From assembly GCA_018716295.1 (NCBI GenBank), contig DVKC01000006.1, positions 124,001-188,000 on the forward strand: 64,000 bases of DNA, written 5' to 3'. Under the pieces are notes generated by a model. The model did no database searches and was not told where the DNA came from. It saw only the letters and a list, made by a program, of their open reading frames with translations. Source of the stretch: Candidatus Avimuribaculum pullicola. GTDB lineage: Bacteria > Bacteroidota > Bacteroidia > Bacteroidales > Muribaculaceae. Shown piece after piece: positions 8,111 to 18,035 of the stretch. Made by a program: the position numbers and the translations under genes. Each line of letters begins with the position of its first letter. Within the stretch, counting starts at the first letter, position 1.

Positions 8111-9064
8111 TTACAGGCTTTCAAGTATCCGCTTCAGCACCACCTGTGCCGAAATCTCGCGGTTGGCAGCCTCAGGGATAACAATCGAGCGTTCGCTCTC
8201 AATCACATCGTCGGTCACAATCATGTTGCGACGCACAGGCAAGCAGTGCATGAACCGTGCATTGTTGGTAAGTGCCATTTTCTCAGTTGTAATAGTCCAA
8301 CTGCGGTCGGTCGATAGCACTTTGCCATAATTGGGATCTTCGTATGCCGACCAGTTTTTGGCATACACAAAGTCGGCACCAGCCAAAGCCTTGTCTTGGT
8401 CATACTCGATGGTAGCCCCCTGTGTGAACTCACTTGACAACTCATAGCCATGCGGGTGAGTGATTACAAAGTCATAACCAGCGGCGTTCATCCACTGTGC
8501 AAACGAATTTGGCACGGCTTGCGGCAAGGCCTTGGGATGAGGGGCCCATGTAAGTACCACGCGCGGGCGTTCCACAGTCTTGTACTCCTCGATGGTGATA
8601 AGGTCGGCAAAACTTTGCAATGGGTGCACAGTGGCAGTTTCCATGGCAAACACAGGCCGACCAGAATATTTTACAAACTGGTTGAAAATTTTCTCCTCAT
8701 AATCGTCTTGCTTGTTCTCAAACCGTGCGAACGAACGCACACCTATCACGTCGCAATAGCAACCCATCACAGGGATAGCTTCGAGCAGATGTTCGGGCTT
8801 GTCACCGTCCATTATCACACCACGCTCAGTTTCGAGCTTCCATGCGCCCTGGTTTACATCGAGAACTATTACATTCATTCCAAGATTCATGGCAGCCTTC
8901 TGTGTGCTCAAGCGGGTACGCAGTGATGAGTTGAAAAAAATCATCAGCAACGTCTTGTCCTGTCCGAGTTTTTTATAGGCAAAACGGTTGGCCTTTACTT
9001 GCATAGCTTCACGCACGGCTTCCTTGAGGTCGCCAATATCTGTTACCGATTTGAAGTATCTCAT
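8111..9064 (-). CDS. argF': N-succinylornithine carbamoyltransferase
   Basis: 317 aa, transfers the carbamoyl group from carbamoyl phosphate to an N-acylated ornithine in the acylated arginine pathway of Bacteroidetes. FFNSSLRTRLSTQ near 43-55 is the carbamoyl-phosphate loop, and FMHCLPVRRNM near 280 is the HCLP motif. Residue 90 is proline within MDGDKPEHLLEA; in the characterised Bacteroides fragilis enzyme Pro90 goes with succinyl rather than acetyl specificity, so I call the succinyl form. The full-length sequence aligns from memory with that enzyme with no gaps evident. Upstream is a weak TAACTTGC box. An outer-membrane gene follows on the same strand. Confidence 0.93.
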   Translation of the reverse strand: MRYFKSVTDIGDLKEAVREAMQVKANRFAYKKLGQDKTLLMIFFNSSLRTRLSTQKAAMNLGMNVIVLDVNQGAWKLETERGVIMDGDKPEHLLEAIPVMGCYCDVIGVRSFARFENKQDDYEEKIFNQFVKYSGRPVFAMETATVHPLQSFADLITIEEYKTVERPRVVLTWAPHPKALPQAVPNSFAQWMNAAGYDFVITHPHGYELSSEFTQGATIEYDQDKALAGADFVYAKNWSAYEDPNYGKVLSTDRSWTITTEKMALTNNARFMHCLPVRRNMIVTDDVIESERSIVIPEAANREISAQVVLKRILESL

Positions 9065-9202
9065 CTGTTATCGTTTTTTGTATTGAATTATTTCAAGTTG
9101 CAAGTTACAAAATTTCGGTGGTAGCAGCATTAAAAAATAGCACAAAATTCGTTATAAAAGCCCATAATCAACAAAAATAAGCCCATTCCAAAAATTTTTC
9201 GT

Positions 9203-9210
9203 TAACTTTG
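9203..9210 (+). promoter_or_regulatory. -7 box of the SLC13 permease gene
   Basis: TAACTTTG, exact match to TAnnTTTG, 23 bp before the ATG at 9234. No TTG at the -33 position. The 9065-9233 divergent intergenic region is A+T rich and shows no other signal. Confidence 0.45.
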
Positions 9211-9233
9211 AAAAGATGTTTTAAACCACGCAC

Positions 9234-11096
9234 ATGTTAGCTACTATCATTATACTCGTCGTTGCCGTGGCACTATTTGTGTCGGGCAAGTTGCGTTCCG
9301 ATGTTGTTGCGCTATGCGCACTTGTAAGTTTACTCATTTGCCAAATCCTCACACCCGAGGAAGCCTTGTCGGGGTTCTCTAATTCGGTTGTAATCATGAT
9401 GGCGGGGCTATTTGTGGTCGGCGGCGGCATTGTACAGACAGGGCTTGCCAAGATGCTTAGCTCCAAACTGCTAAAGCTTGCCGGACGCAGCGAACTGAAA
9501 CTGTTCCTGCTCATAATGCTCGCGACAGCCGGGATTGGGGCGTTTGTAAGCAACACTGGCACTGTGGCCCTGATGCTGCCCATCGTGATGAGCATGGCAG
9601 CAAGTGCAGGAGGCAGCGCACGGCGGCTGTTGATGCCAATGGCATTTGCCAGCAGCATGGGTGGCATGATGACGCTAATCGGTACGCCACCCAACCTCGT
9701 AATACAGAATGCACTCACCTCGGCAGGATTTGAAGCGTTGACTTTCTTCTCGTTCTTGCCTGTGGGATTGGTGTGCCTTGCAGTGGGCATAATCGTATTG
9801 CTGCCGTTAACCAAACTGTACTTGTCGAAGAAGCACAAAAATGAAGACGACACCCCAGCCGGCAAATCGCTCGGGCAATTGGTGAAAGAATATGGATTGG
9901 CAACCAACCTGTTCCGCCTGCGAGTACCATCAGGCTCGACCACAGCAGGCCAAACCATAGCAAGCCTCGACGTTTACCGCCGATATGGACTCAACATACT
10001 CGAAGTGAGGCGTAGCACATCGTCGCACCACCGTTTCTTGAAAACAATCACACAAGAACTCGTGTCGCCCGACACAGTGCTTAACGCCAACGACGTGCTT
10101 TACGTATCGGGCGAAGCCGAACCTGTGACGCACTTCTCAAAGGAATGCTCGCTCGAACTGATGGACGGGCACACTACCGAGGAGGCAGCAACCACAACCG
10201 GCAACAAACTTGCATTTTACGACATTGGCATTGCCGAAATATTGATTACTCCAAATTCGGGCATTATCAACCAAATGGTGAAAGAGGTTGGTTTCCGCGA
10301 CAAGTACAACCTGAACGTGCTGGGAATACGTCGTAAAAAGGAATATATACTGCACGACTTGGGACGGCAAAACATACACAGTGGTGATGTCTTGCTGGTG
10401 CAAGGAACATGGAAAGACATCGGGCGACTAAGCAAAGAAGCATCAGACTGGGTGGTAATGGGACAGCCGCTTGAAGAAGCAGCAAAGGTGACACTCGATT
10501 ACAAGGCTCCTGTGGCCGCAGCCATAATGGTGGCTATGGTAGCGATGATGGTGCTTGACTTTATTCCCATCGCACCAGTTACTGCCGTGATGATTGCCGG
10601 CATACTGATGGTGCTGACAGGTTGCTTCCACAACGTTGAAGCTGCCTACAAAACCATCAACTGGGAAACTATCGTACTGTTTGCCGCCATGTTGCCCATG
10701 TCGCTGGCATTGGAAAAAACAGGCACATCGGAATTAATATCAAGCTCACTCGTCAGCGGACTGGGTGAATTTGGGCCATTCGCCCTTATGGCCGGGGTAT
10801 ATTTCACCACTTCACTGATGACAATGTTCATAAGCAACACCGTCACGGCTGTGCTGATGGCACCTATCGCGTTGCAGAGTGCCATACAGATAGGTGTTAG
10901 CCCGGTGCCATTCCTTTTTGCCGTCACCGTCGCTGCCAGCATGTGCTTCGCCTCGCCATTCTCCACGCCGCCCAACGCACTTGTCATGCGTGCCGGCCAA
11001 TACACTTTCATGGACTATGTGAAAGTGGGTTTGCCGCTACAAATCATCATGGGCGTGGTAATGGTGGTAGTACTCCCCATGCTCTTCCCATTCTGA
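9234..11096 (+). CDS. SLC13-family permease with two TrkA-C domains
   Basis: 620 aa. Two blocks of transmembrane helices (about 1-185 and 420-620) flank a cytoplasmic insert with two TrkA_C/RCK-C-like domains (about 215-295 and 310-395; repeated motifs LNILEVRRS and LNVLGIRRKKE, each followed by a DVLYVSG/DVLLVQG strand). SNTGTVALMLPIVMS and the second-half SNTVTAVLMAPIALQ are the paired substrate-loop motifs of the DASS/ArsB fold. This architecture moves anions such as sulfate or dicarboxylates with Na+ or H+; the ligand cannot be read. proB begins 45 bp later with its own box. Confidence 0.88.
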   Translation: MLATIIILVVAVALFVSGKLRSDVVALCALVSLLICQILTPEEALSGFSNSVVIMMAGLFVVGGGIVQTGLAKMLSSKLLKLAGRSELKLFLLIMLATAGIGAFVSNTGTVALMLPIVMSMAASAGGSARRLLMPMAFASSMGGMMTLIGTPPNLVIQNALTSAGFEALTFFSFLPVGLVCLAVGIIVLLPLTKLYLSKKHKNEDDTPAGKSLGQLVKEYGLATNLFRLRVPSGSTTAGQTIASLDVYRRYGLNILEVRRSTSSHHRFLKTITQELVSPDTVLNANDVLYVSGEAEPVTHFSKECSLELMDGHTTEEAATTTGNKLAFYDIGIAEILITPNSGIINQMVKEVGFRDKYNLNVLGIRRKKEYILHDLGRQNIHSGDVLLVQGTWKDIGRLSKEASDWVVMGQPLEEAAKVTLDYKAPVAAAIMVAMVAMMVLDFIPIAPVTAVMIAGILMVLTGCFHNVEAAYKTINWETIVLFAAMLPMSLALEKTGTSELISSSLVSGLGEFGPFALMAGVYFTTSLMTMFISNTVTAVLMAPIALQSAIQIGVSPVPFLFAVTVAASMCFASPFSTPPNALVMRAGQYTFMDYVKVGLPLQIIMGVVMVVVLPMLFPF

Positions 11097-11099
11097 CAC

Positions 11100-11132
11100 T
11101 TGATTTTATAGTGGTTACAAAAAATATATTTG
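11100..11132 (+). promoter_or_regulatory. Probable proBA promoter
   Basis: TTG at 11100-11102 and TATATTTG at 11125-11132, spaced by 22 nt, which is slightly long for this promoter class. The ATG of proB is 9 bp downstream, giving a very short leader. Confidence 0.45.
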
Positions 11133-11141
11133 CACCAAGCT

Positions 11142-12260
11142 ATGAATAATTATAAACGAATTGTCGTAAAGATAGGCAGCAACGTACTGTCGCGTAACGA
11201 TGGCACACTCGACATTACGCGCATGTCGGCCATTGTTGACCAAGTGGCACTACTGCACAAGCGTGGCATTGAAATCATCATGGTATCGTCGGGTGCAGTG
11301 GCATCGGGACGCAGCGAGATGCGTGGCAACAAGTCGATGCGACAACACTTGGATGCCGTTTCACAACGCCAGTTGTTCTCGGCTGTAGGGCAAGCCAAAC
11401 TCATCAACCGCTACTACGAGCTATTTCGTGAACATGGCATAGTGTGCGGACAAGTGCTTACCACCAAGGAAGATTTCTCAACCCGCCATCAATACCTCAA
11501 CCAAAAGCATTGCATGGAAGTGATGCTCGACAATGGGGTGATACCCATCGTGAACGAAAACGACACAATATCGGTAACCGAACTGATGTTTACCGACAAT
11601 GATGAATTGTCGGGGCTTATAGCCTCGATGATGGGCGCACAAGCATTGATGCTGTTAAGCAATGTCGATGGCGTGTATGATGGCGACCCATCCGACCCTG
11701 CCTCAAACGTAATAAAAGAGATTGCTCCCGATGAGAAGGAAACGACAGAAGCCGAAACGTTCATCTGCCAGTCGCGGTCGTCACTCGGGCGTGGTGGCAT
11801 GAGCTCAAAGTTCAACACGGCCCGCAAAGCTGCCGCTGAAAGCATTGCCGTATATATTGCCAATGGCAAACGTGAAGGGATATTGCAGTCAATCATCGAC
11901 GGCGACCCAACTGTTCCACACACACTTTTCGCACCATCGACACGACCAGTGTCGGGCGTAAAAAAATGGATAGCCCACAGCAACAGTTTCGCAAAGGGTG
12001 CAATACACGTCAACCAGGGTGCATTCGAGGCTCTCACATCGACACGAGCAGCAAGTCTGCTGCCTGTAGGTGTCACTCGTGTCGAGGGCGAATTTGAAAA
12101 AGACGACATCGTGAAAATTATTTCACCCACGGGAATAGCATTTGCCTTGGGGCGCATCGGCTGCGACAGCATAACTGCCGAAATGCAAGCCGGGAAACAG
12201 GGCAACCGCCCGCTTATTCATTACAACTACCTATACATCGAAAAGGAAAACAATGGTTAA
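11142..12260 (+). CDS. proB: Glutamate 5-kinase
   Basis: 372 aa from ATG 11142. It phosphorylates glutamate to gamma-glutamyl phosphate, the first step of proline synthesis. The amino-acid kinase domain spans about 1-255 ([13 protein letters not shown]-terminal phosphate loop; [18 protein letters not shown] substrate segment; [11 protein letters not shown]). A C-terminal PUA domain at about 275-360 is as in the E. coli enzyme, usual full length. The 3' end overlaps proA by 8 bp in a different frame, so the two are translationally coupled. Confidence 0.95.
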   Translation: MNNYKRIVVKIGSNVLSRNDGTLDITRMSAIVDQVALLHKRGIEIIMVSSGAVASGRSEMRGNKSMRQHLDAVSQRQLFSAVGQAKLINRYYELFREHGIVCGQVLTTKEDFSTRHQYLNQKHCMEVMLDNGVIPIVNENDTISVTELMFTDNDELSGLIASMMGAQALMLLSNVDGVYDGDPSDPASNVIKEIAPDEKETTEAETFICQSRSSLGRGGMSSKFNTARKAAAESIAVYIANGKREGILQSIIDGDPTVPHTLFAPSTRPVSGVKKWIAHSNSFAKGAIHVNQGAFEALTSTRAASLLPVGVTRVEGEFEKDDIVKIISPTGIAFALGRIGCDSITAEMQAGKQGNRPLIHYNYLYIEKENNG

Positions 12261-13494
12261 AGACACACTCATCGCCGCCCGAGAAGCTTCACGCAAGCTC
12301 AACCTGATGCAGCCGCAAGAAATCAACAACCTGCTGCTATGCCTCGCCGACAACACTGTCGGCCACACCGAAGATATACTTGCAGCCAACCGGGCCGACC
12401 TTGCCCGCATGGACAAGAGCAACCCAAAGTATGACCGTCTTTTGCTCAACGAACGGCGCATTGCCGACATAGCCGATGGCATACGAAGCGTGGCCGCCCT
12501 GCCGTCGCCCACAGGCATAACATTGGATCAATGGACGCAACCCAACGGTATGCGCATCAGCAAAGTATCAGTACCTTTCGGAGTAATAGGCGTGATTTAT
12601 GAAGCCCGCCCAAATGTGACACTCGATGTGACAGCACTGTGCCTGAAAAGTGGAAGTGCCGTAGTGTTGAAAGGAGGAAGCGACGCCCAACAATCAAACG
12701 AGGCAATAACGCGCGTCATCAGCGACACACTCGCTCAATGTAACCTACCCACAGCGACAGTATCGCTGTTACCGCCATCACACGAAGCCACTGCCGAGAT
12801 GCTGGGCAGCACAGGGCTTATCGACCTAATCATTCCTCGCGGAGGAAAGAGCCTTATCAACTTCGTGCGCGACACATCGCGAGTACCCGTCATAGAAACA
12901 GGTGCCGGCGTGTGCAGTTGCTATTTCCACAGTAGCGGCGACATTGCCAAGGGCTGCAATATCATTTTCAATGCCAAGACGCGCCGCGTGAGTGTGTGCA
13001 ACGCACTCGATGCTTTGCTCATCGACCGTAGCCGCCTTGCCGACCTTCCTGTACTTGTGGGCCAGCTTGCCAGCAAGAACGTAGTAGTGCGGGCCGATGA
13101 CGAAGCATATACCGTCCTCAACGGACACTACCCGCTACTGCAACATGCCACCGATGAAGACCGTGGACATGAATACATGGACTACATGATGGCTATCGAA
13201 ACCGTAGCCGATATCGACGAGGCCCTTGCATACATTGCCAAATACTCGTCGCGGCACAGCGAGAGCATCGTGGCCGAAGACCCACAGGCCTGCCGACGGT
13301 TCACCCACGAAGTGGACGCAGCTTGCGTATATACCAATCTGCCCACATCGTTCACCGATGGCGGACAATTTGGCTTTGGTGCCGAAATAGGCATCTCAAC
13401 ACAAAAATTGCACGCCCGCGGACCAATGGGACTGAGGGAAATCACCACCTACAAATATATCATAGAGGGCGATGGGCAAACTCGCAACCCGTAA
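12253..13494 (+). CDS. proA: Glutamate-5-semialdehyde dehydrogenase (gamma-glutamyl phosphate reductase)
   Basis: 413 aa, NADPH-dependent reduction of gamma-glutamyl phosphate, second step of proline synthesis. The catalytic cysteine sits in [12 protein letters not shown] near residue 255. [10 protein letters not shown] replaces the more common GTGNCH, a small variation next to the nicotinamide site. [20 protein letters not shown] near the C-terminus is the family signature. It overlaps proB by 8 bp, the usual proBA operon. No third proline gene follows. Confidence 0.95.
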   Translation: MVKDTLIAAREASRKLNLMQPQEINNLLLCLADNTVGHTEDILAANRADLARMDKSNPKYDRLLLNERRIADIADGIRSVAALPSPTGITLDQWTQPNGMRISKVSVPFGVIGVIYEARPNVTLDVTALCLKSGSAVVLKGGSDAQQSNEAITRVISDTLAQCNLPTATVSLLPPSHEATAEMLGSTGLIDLIIPRGGKSLINFVRDTSRVPVIETGAGVCSCYFHSSGDIAKGCNIIFNAKTRRVSVCNALDALLIDRSRLADLPVLVGQLASKNVVVRADDEAYTVLNGHYPLLQHATDEDRGHEYMDYMMAIETVADIDEALAYIAKYSSRHSESIVAEDPQACRRFTHEVDAACVYTNLPTSFTDGGQFGFGAEIGISTQKLHARGPMGLREITTYKYIIEGDGQTRNP

Positions 13495-13507
13495 ACCCTG
13501 AAAAGCC

Positions 13508-13538
13508 TTGTTTTTCTTGATTTTATTTCTTATCTTAG
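13508..13538 (+). promoter_or_regulatory. Promoter of the rubrerythrin gene
   Basis: TTG at 13508-13510, exactly 20 nt, then TATCTTAG at 13531-13538 (one mismatch to TAnnTTTG). The predicted leader is about 65 nt. Confidence 0.6.
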
Positions 13539-13609
13539 CAAAAATATTAAGGCCGCAGCCACTGCAGCCAGTGACAATATATTATTAATAACTAAAATCC
13601 CTAATTATT

Positions 13610-14155
13610 ATGGCAAAAGAACTGAAAGGAACAAAAACCGAAGCCAACTTGTGGACTGCATTTGCCGGCGAATCGCAAGCCCGAAACAAATACACCTACT
13701 ATGCCTCTAAAGCAAAAAAAGACGGCTACGTGCAAATAGCAGCCCTGTTTGAAGAAACAGCAGCCAATGAGAAAGAACACGCAAAAATATGGTTCAAGCT
13801 ACTCCATGGTGGTGAAATACCATCAACAGCCGAAAACCTGCTCGATGCAGCCGAAGGTGAAAACTATGAATGGACCGACATGTATGCCAAGATGGCTGTA
13901 GAAGCACGCGAAGAAGGATTCAACGACATCGCAGCCCTCTTTGAAGGTGTGGCAAAAATCGAGAAAGAACACGAAGAACGCTACCGCAAGCTGCTCAAGA
14001 ATGTGGAAGAGGGAACAGTGTTCTCAAAAGACGGCGACACAATATGGCAATGCTCTAACTGCGGACATATCGTAATAGGCAAGAAAGCTCCGATGATGTG
14101 CCCAGTATGCAAACACCCGCAAGCCTACTTCCAAATCAAGGCAGAAAACTACTAA
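13610..14155 (+). CDS. rbr: Rubrerythrin
   Basis: 181 aa, non-haem diiron peroxidase that removes hydrogen peroxide in anaerobes. The N-terminal ferritin-like four-helix bundle (about 1-135) supplies the diiron ligands in helices such as [14 protein letters not shown] and [12 protein letters not shown]. The C-terminal rubredoxin-like knuckle pairs are CSNCGH (near 148) and CPVCKH (near 163). Size and domain order match the classical form. It has its own promoter and a likely terminator at 14186-14210. Confidence 0.93.
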   Translation: MAKELKGTKTEANLWTAFAGESQARNKYTYYASKAKKDGYVQIAALFEETAANEKEHAKIWFKLLHGGEIPSTAENLLDAAEGENYEWTDMYAKMAVEAREEGFNDIAALFEGVAKIEKEHEERYRKLLKNVEEGTVFSKDGDTIWQCSNCGHIVIGKKAPMMCPVCKHPQAYFQIKAENY

Positions 14156-14185
14156 ACACACATCATAGTAGCCACACATCAGCGT

Positions 14186-14210
14186 AGAGCCGTCATATAA
14201 TGGCGGCTCT
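14186..14210 (+). terminator. Hairpin after rubrerythrin
   Basis: AGAGCCGTCAT (14186-14196) pairs with ATGGCGGCTCT (14200-14210), 11 bp including one G-T pair and a 3-nt loop. No U-run follows, so it may be a processing or 3'-end hairpin, not a strict intrinsic terminator. Confidence 0.4.
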
Positions 14211-14253
14211 ATCTGCAATAATGCATCATATTCCAAACAATTAACAATACACC

Positions 14254-15738
14254 ATGACTATAAAGGACTGCAACGAATTTTACTACGAAAAAGCCCGCCA
14301 AGCTTGGAACGACTGGAAACAAATGGATATTCCAAGTGAACTGGTTGACAAAATGCTGGCTACCGATTATGACAAACTGCTGCAAGACAAGGACACCGAC
14401 ACAGAAATTGCCAACGCACTCAACACAATATTCAACCTTGTGGCCTATTGCGATGCCAAAGCAAGGGAGAAGAAAGACCGTAACAAATATGACGACCTGC
14501 GCACAGTAGCACAAGCTGGCATAAGGCAAAATGCCTGGGTGAGGCAGTTGCTCAAATACAAGCAGGGCGGAATTGGGAATGTGAGCGATGCCATCAGGAA
14601 CTTAATCCTTTACTTGGAAGACCCTACAAGCAATTTCCCCATACTGAGCGAAAACCACCGCAAGAAAATATATGAACACTACACTGGGCAGCCTTACGAC
14701 CGCGACAAATTCACAAACGACCTGTTGAAAGCATTAAAACCCGAATGCCTGAACCCCGAAAACGCCACAGCACTTGCCACCACAACCATATACGCCCAAA
14801 AAAGCGAATGGAACGGCGACGATGACGACATAGAAGAATTTGAAGAACTAAATGACATGACCGAGATTACCAAACTTGCATCGCTGCTTAGATCGTGCAA
14901 GAATTTAATCTTGCAGGGTGCTCCTGGAACAGGAAAAACATACACGACGGCTGCAATCGCCGTTGAACTTATAAATGGCAATGGCATTACCGACCACGGT
15001 GAAATCATGGCAGAATACGCCCAGCTGCAAGAGCGCGGGCAAGTGTGCTTCGTAACGTTCCACCAGTCGATGGACTACGAGGACTTCGTGGAAGGGTTGC
15101 GCCCGCAAGTAACAGAAAACAACACAGTCACATACAAAATCGAACATGGCATTTTCAAGCAAATATGTAAAAATGCCGATGACAACCCCGACAAGGCATA
15201 CGTGCTTATTATCGATGAAATAAACCGAGGCAATGTGTCGAAGATATTCGGCGAACTTATAAGCCTCATCGAAAAGGACAAGCGCAAAGGCGCGGCACAC
15301 CCATTGGCATCAAAACTCACTTACTCGAAACAGGAGTTGACCGTGCCGCAAAACTTGTACATAATTGGCACGATGAACACCACCGACCGCAGCGTCGGGT
15401 CGCTCGACTATGCCCTCAGACGGCGTTTCGTGTTTAAAACCTTAAAGTCAGACATCGAGGTTGTCGAGAGCCAAGGCAGCGAAATTGCCAGCACCGCCAA
15501 AACGCTGTTTGATGATGTGAAGAAGTTCATCACCGAGCACAATTACAGCAACGACGACATCGACGACCTCATGGTGGGACACAGCTATTTCCTCGCCGAT
15601 GATGCCAGGCAGTTGGCAATGAACATGGAGTACGGAGTAATCCCACTGATAAAAGAATATATACGCGACGGCATATTACGCCAACCTACAACCAACGACT
15701 GCTTCGATAATTGGAAAAAATTACAACCACGGTCATGA
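14254..15738 (+). CDS. McrB-like restriction GTPase
   Basis: 494 aa. The C-terminal AAA+ motor (about 210-480) has Walker A GAPGTGKTYTTA (about 225), Walker B VLIIDEINRGNV, and the McrB-type nucleotide motif GTMNTTDRS followed by DYALRRRF. Families with this motif hydrolyse GTP to translocate DNA for the McrC nuclease. The N-terminal about 200 residues are a helical region I do not recognise and probably carry target recognition; it does not look like the E. coli 5-methylcytosine domain. It ends in an ATGA overlap with the McrC partner. Specificity unknown. Confidence 0.85.
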   Translation: MTIKDCNEFYYEKARQAWNDWKQMDIPSELVDKMLATDYDKLLQDKDTDTEIANALNTIFNLVAYCDAKAREKKDRNKYDDLRTVAQAGIRQNAWVRQLLKYKQGGIGNVSDAIRNLILYLEDPTSNFPILSENHRKKIYEHYTGQPYDRDKFTNDLLKALKPECLNPENATALATTTIYAQKSEWNGDDDDIEEFEELNDMTEITKLASLLRSCKNLILQGAPGTGKTYTTAAIAVELINGNGITDHGEIMAEYAQLQERGQVCFVTFHQSMDYEDFVEGLRPQVTENNTVTYKIEHGIFKQICKNADDNPDKAYVLIIDEINRGNVSKIFGELISLIEKDKRKGAAHPLASKLTYSKQELTVPQNLYIIGTMNTTDRSVGSLDYALRRRFVFKTLKSDIEVVESQGSEIASTAKTLFDDVKKFITEHNYSNDDIDDLMVGHSYFLADDARQLAMNMEYGVIPLIKEYIRDGILRQPTTNDCFDNWKKLQPRS

Positions 15739-16997
15739 GGGAACACGAAGTATTCGACGGCGCGGTCGAGTGGGACATCGTGTTGAAAGAAGGCTTGTGC
15801 CTCAACCGCAACGCGCCAAAGATAGAACGCAAATATTTCATAAAATGGACTGAAACAAATGCTGGTGATTATGAATATCGGGCATCATATATTGTCGGTG
15901 CACAATGGGTAGATACGCAAACCCAGCAGCACATACCCGTGATAGTCGAGCCGAAAATGGATGGCATCGACTTTATGAAAATGTTCATGACTTGCTTTTT
16001 CAGCAACTTGGAAACCGACAGGTTTTCAAAAATATACAATATCGACTTTGATGCCGAACCTATTCGTAGCAATACACTTGAAAATATCCTCAGCCCAATG
16101 ATTATTTTCCATTTTGTAGCAATAGTCAAAAAACTGCTTGCAAAAGGGTTGAAAAAGGGATATGTTGACAACGAAGAAAACCTGAACAAAATCAAGGGCC
16201 GCATCAATATAAAGCAAAACGACAAGACCAACACGTGCCGCAAGCGCATCGATCGCTTTTTCTGCAACTTCCAGGAATTTTCGGAAAACACCCCCGAGAA
16301 CCAGCTTATAAAACGCGCATTGCTGTTCTCGAAGTCGGTGCTTGCGCACAGCGGCGACAACAAAACAACAGCTACTGTGGCATCAATCATCGGTAACTGC
16401 CTGTTGGCAATGCGGCAAGTGGACGACAACATAAGCCCAGCCAAAATCAAGGCCATGAAACGGAACAAACTTTTCAAAGAGTACCACGATGCCCTGCACC
16501 TGGCAAAACTCATCTTGAAACGATATGACTACAATATCGATAATACGACCGACACGTCCACCACTGTGCCACCATTCTGGATTGATATGTCGCTGCTATA
16601 TGAACTTTACGTGTATGGATTGTTAGACAAAGCCTATCCGGGCGACATAATGTACCAACCAAAAGGGAACAGCGGCTACCCCGACTTCATCAGCCGCTCG
16701 GAAGGCATGATTCTCGACACGAAATACATTCCTGGCATAGCCGATGAAAAAATCGACATTTATATCATACGCCAATTAGCCGGTTACGCGCGCGACACCC
16801 AGCTGCTTAAAAGGTTGGAACGTGGCGAAGCCGACGTGGTGCCTTGCACACTAATATATCCGCAGCTTGCCAATGCCACGACAGCCAATTTCGACAAACC
16901 GTTGCACAATCTGTACGAGCCAATAGCAGGGTATTCACAGTTTTATAAAATATGCGTCAACCTGCCCACAATTGCAACGGGCAGTCAACACGAATGA
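15735..16997 (+). CDS. McrC-like nuclease subunit
   Basis: 420 aa from the ATG at 15735, which overlaps the mcrB stop as ATGA; a TTG 24 bp upstream is less likely. McrBC family (PF10117 type). The C-terminal PD-(D/E)xK core is readable as YPDFISRSEGMILDTKYI, the D followed by DxK of the cleavage site. McrC-like proteins bind the McrB ring and cut DNA with modified or foreign marks. No methyltransferase lies beside the pair, as expected for a modification-dependent system. The next gene is 118 bp downstream. Confidence 0.83.
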   Translation: MREHEVFDGAVEWDIVLKEGLCLNRNAPKIERKYFIKWTETNAGDYEYRASYIVGAQWVDTQTQQHIPVIVEPKMDGIDFMKMFMTCFFSNLETDRFSKIYNIDFDAEPIRSNTLENILSPMIIFHFVAIVKKLLAKGLKKGYVDNEENLNKIKGRINIKQNDKTNTCRKRIDRFFCNFQEFSENTPENQLIKRALLFSKSVLAHSGDNKTTATVASIIGNCLLAMRQVDDNISPAKIKAMKRNKLFKEYHDALHLAKLILKRYDYNIDNTTDTSTTVPPFWIDMSLLYELYVYGLLDKAYPGDIMYQPKGNSGYPDFISRSEGMILDTKYIPGIADEKIDIYIIRQLAGYARDTQLLKRLERGEADVVPCTLIYPQLANATTANFDKPLHNLYEPIAGYSQFYKICVNLPTIATGSQHE

Positions 16998-17115
16998 ACT
17001 ATTGCATACTTTTTACTTCATCAACTGCAACCTTTTCATCACGTTGTAGCATCTAATGCATAGAAACCGCCCAGCAGTAGGGCGACAATAAAATTAAATA
17101 AAATACTAACAAGAT

Positions 17116-18012
17116 ATGAAACGAACAATTTTAATCGCATTTGCGGCACTGGTTGCTTTGTATGCAATAGCTTCGGGCAATTCGGGATTGAGAATTTACA
17201 AGTCTTCGGGAAACAGCATCTCCATGCAGACCGACGAAAACACCATAAGCATCGTGGTCGATAGCGTAGCAGGAACACCCAAGGCGATGGTGGTGGTAAA
17301 CGGCGACACAACTATCACTGCCGACCTCGACAAGGACTTAGCAGGGCAGATGAACGACACGCTATATGCTTCGTCAACCTACTATTACTCCGATAAAGAT
17401 TCGGATGAAGGCCTTGATGAATACGACTATTACCTCTATAAGATCAGAAATGAACAGCGCGAAACTATCCAAACAATATCATTGACTGCAATAGTGTTCG
17501 GATCGATATTCCTCATTGTAATTAGCTGCCTGATAATATATTACCTCAATCGCCGTAGCCGAATGAAGGTGATAGAAAAAGCAATTGAAAACAATTACCA
17601 ATTGCCCGACAGCTTTTACACGGGCAGCAACAATACAAGCAGCCAGCAAAGTGGTGAAGCAGAATGTGGCACAAATGATGCAACCCAGCAACAACCGTCA
17701 ATGAATATGGCCCAACAAATATTCAACTACAACAACTACCGCGAAACTCGCAATGGTGTCACGCTCACAATTGTCGGACTGGGGCTGATATTGGTTTTCG
17801 CATTCCTCGGCTGGAGTTTCATGGCTGCATTGTCGGTAATACCATTCCTGATAGGAGTTTCGAGGATATTGCCATTCTTCCTGACTCGTCGTGGTGGTAT
17901 GCCTGTACCGCCGCCACAACCACAACAGCCACAACAGCCCAATACGGCAAATCCTGTACCACCGACTTTTACTCACAACAATACCGTCAACCAACAAGAG
18001 GACAATAAATAA
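17116..18012 (+). CDS. Membrane protein of unknown function, in an ECF-sigma operon
   Basis: 298 aa. The N-terminal hydrophobic segment (MKRTILIAFAALVALYAIAS) is a likely signal peptide. A lumenal acidic region with many S, T and D residues follows up to about 112, then a transmembrane helix at about 117-140 (TAIVFGSIFLIVISCLIIYY), a Q/S-rich linker, a helical pair at about 215-255, and a proline/glutamine tail. Some Bacteroidetes DUF6249-like proteins look similar, but this is weak. It begins the operon with a sigma factor 23 bp downstream and a small membrane protein after it, so a sensor or target role is plausible. Confidence 0.65.
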   Translation: MKRTILIAFAALVALYAIASGNSGLRIYKSSGNSISMQTDENTISIVVDSVAGTPKAMVVVNGDTTITADLDKDLAGQMNDTLYASSTYYYSDKDSDEGLDEYDYYLYKIRNEQRETIQTISLTAIVFGSIFLIVISCLIIYYLNRRSRMKVIEKAIENNYQLPDSFYTGSNNTSSQQSGEAECGTNDATQQQPSMNMAQQIFNYNNYRETRNGVTLTIVGLGLILVFAFLGWSFMAALSVIPFLIGVSRILPFFLTRRGGMPVPPPQPQQPQQPNTANPVPPTFTHNNTVNQQEDNK

Positions 18013-18035
18013 AAACAGTCCAAAGCTAAAAATAA

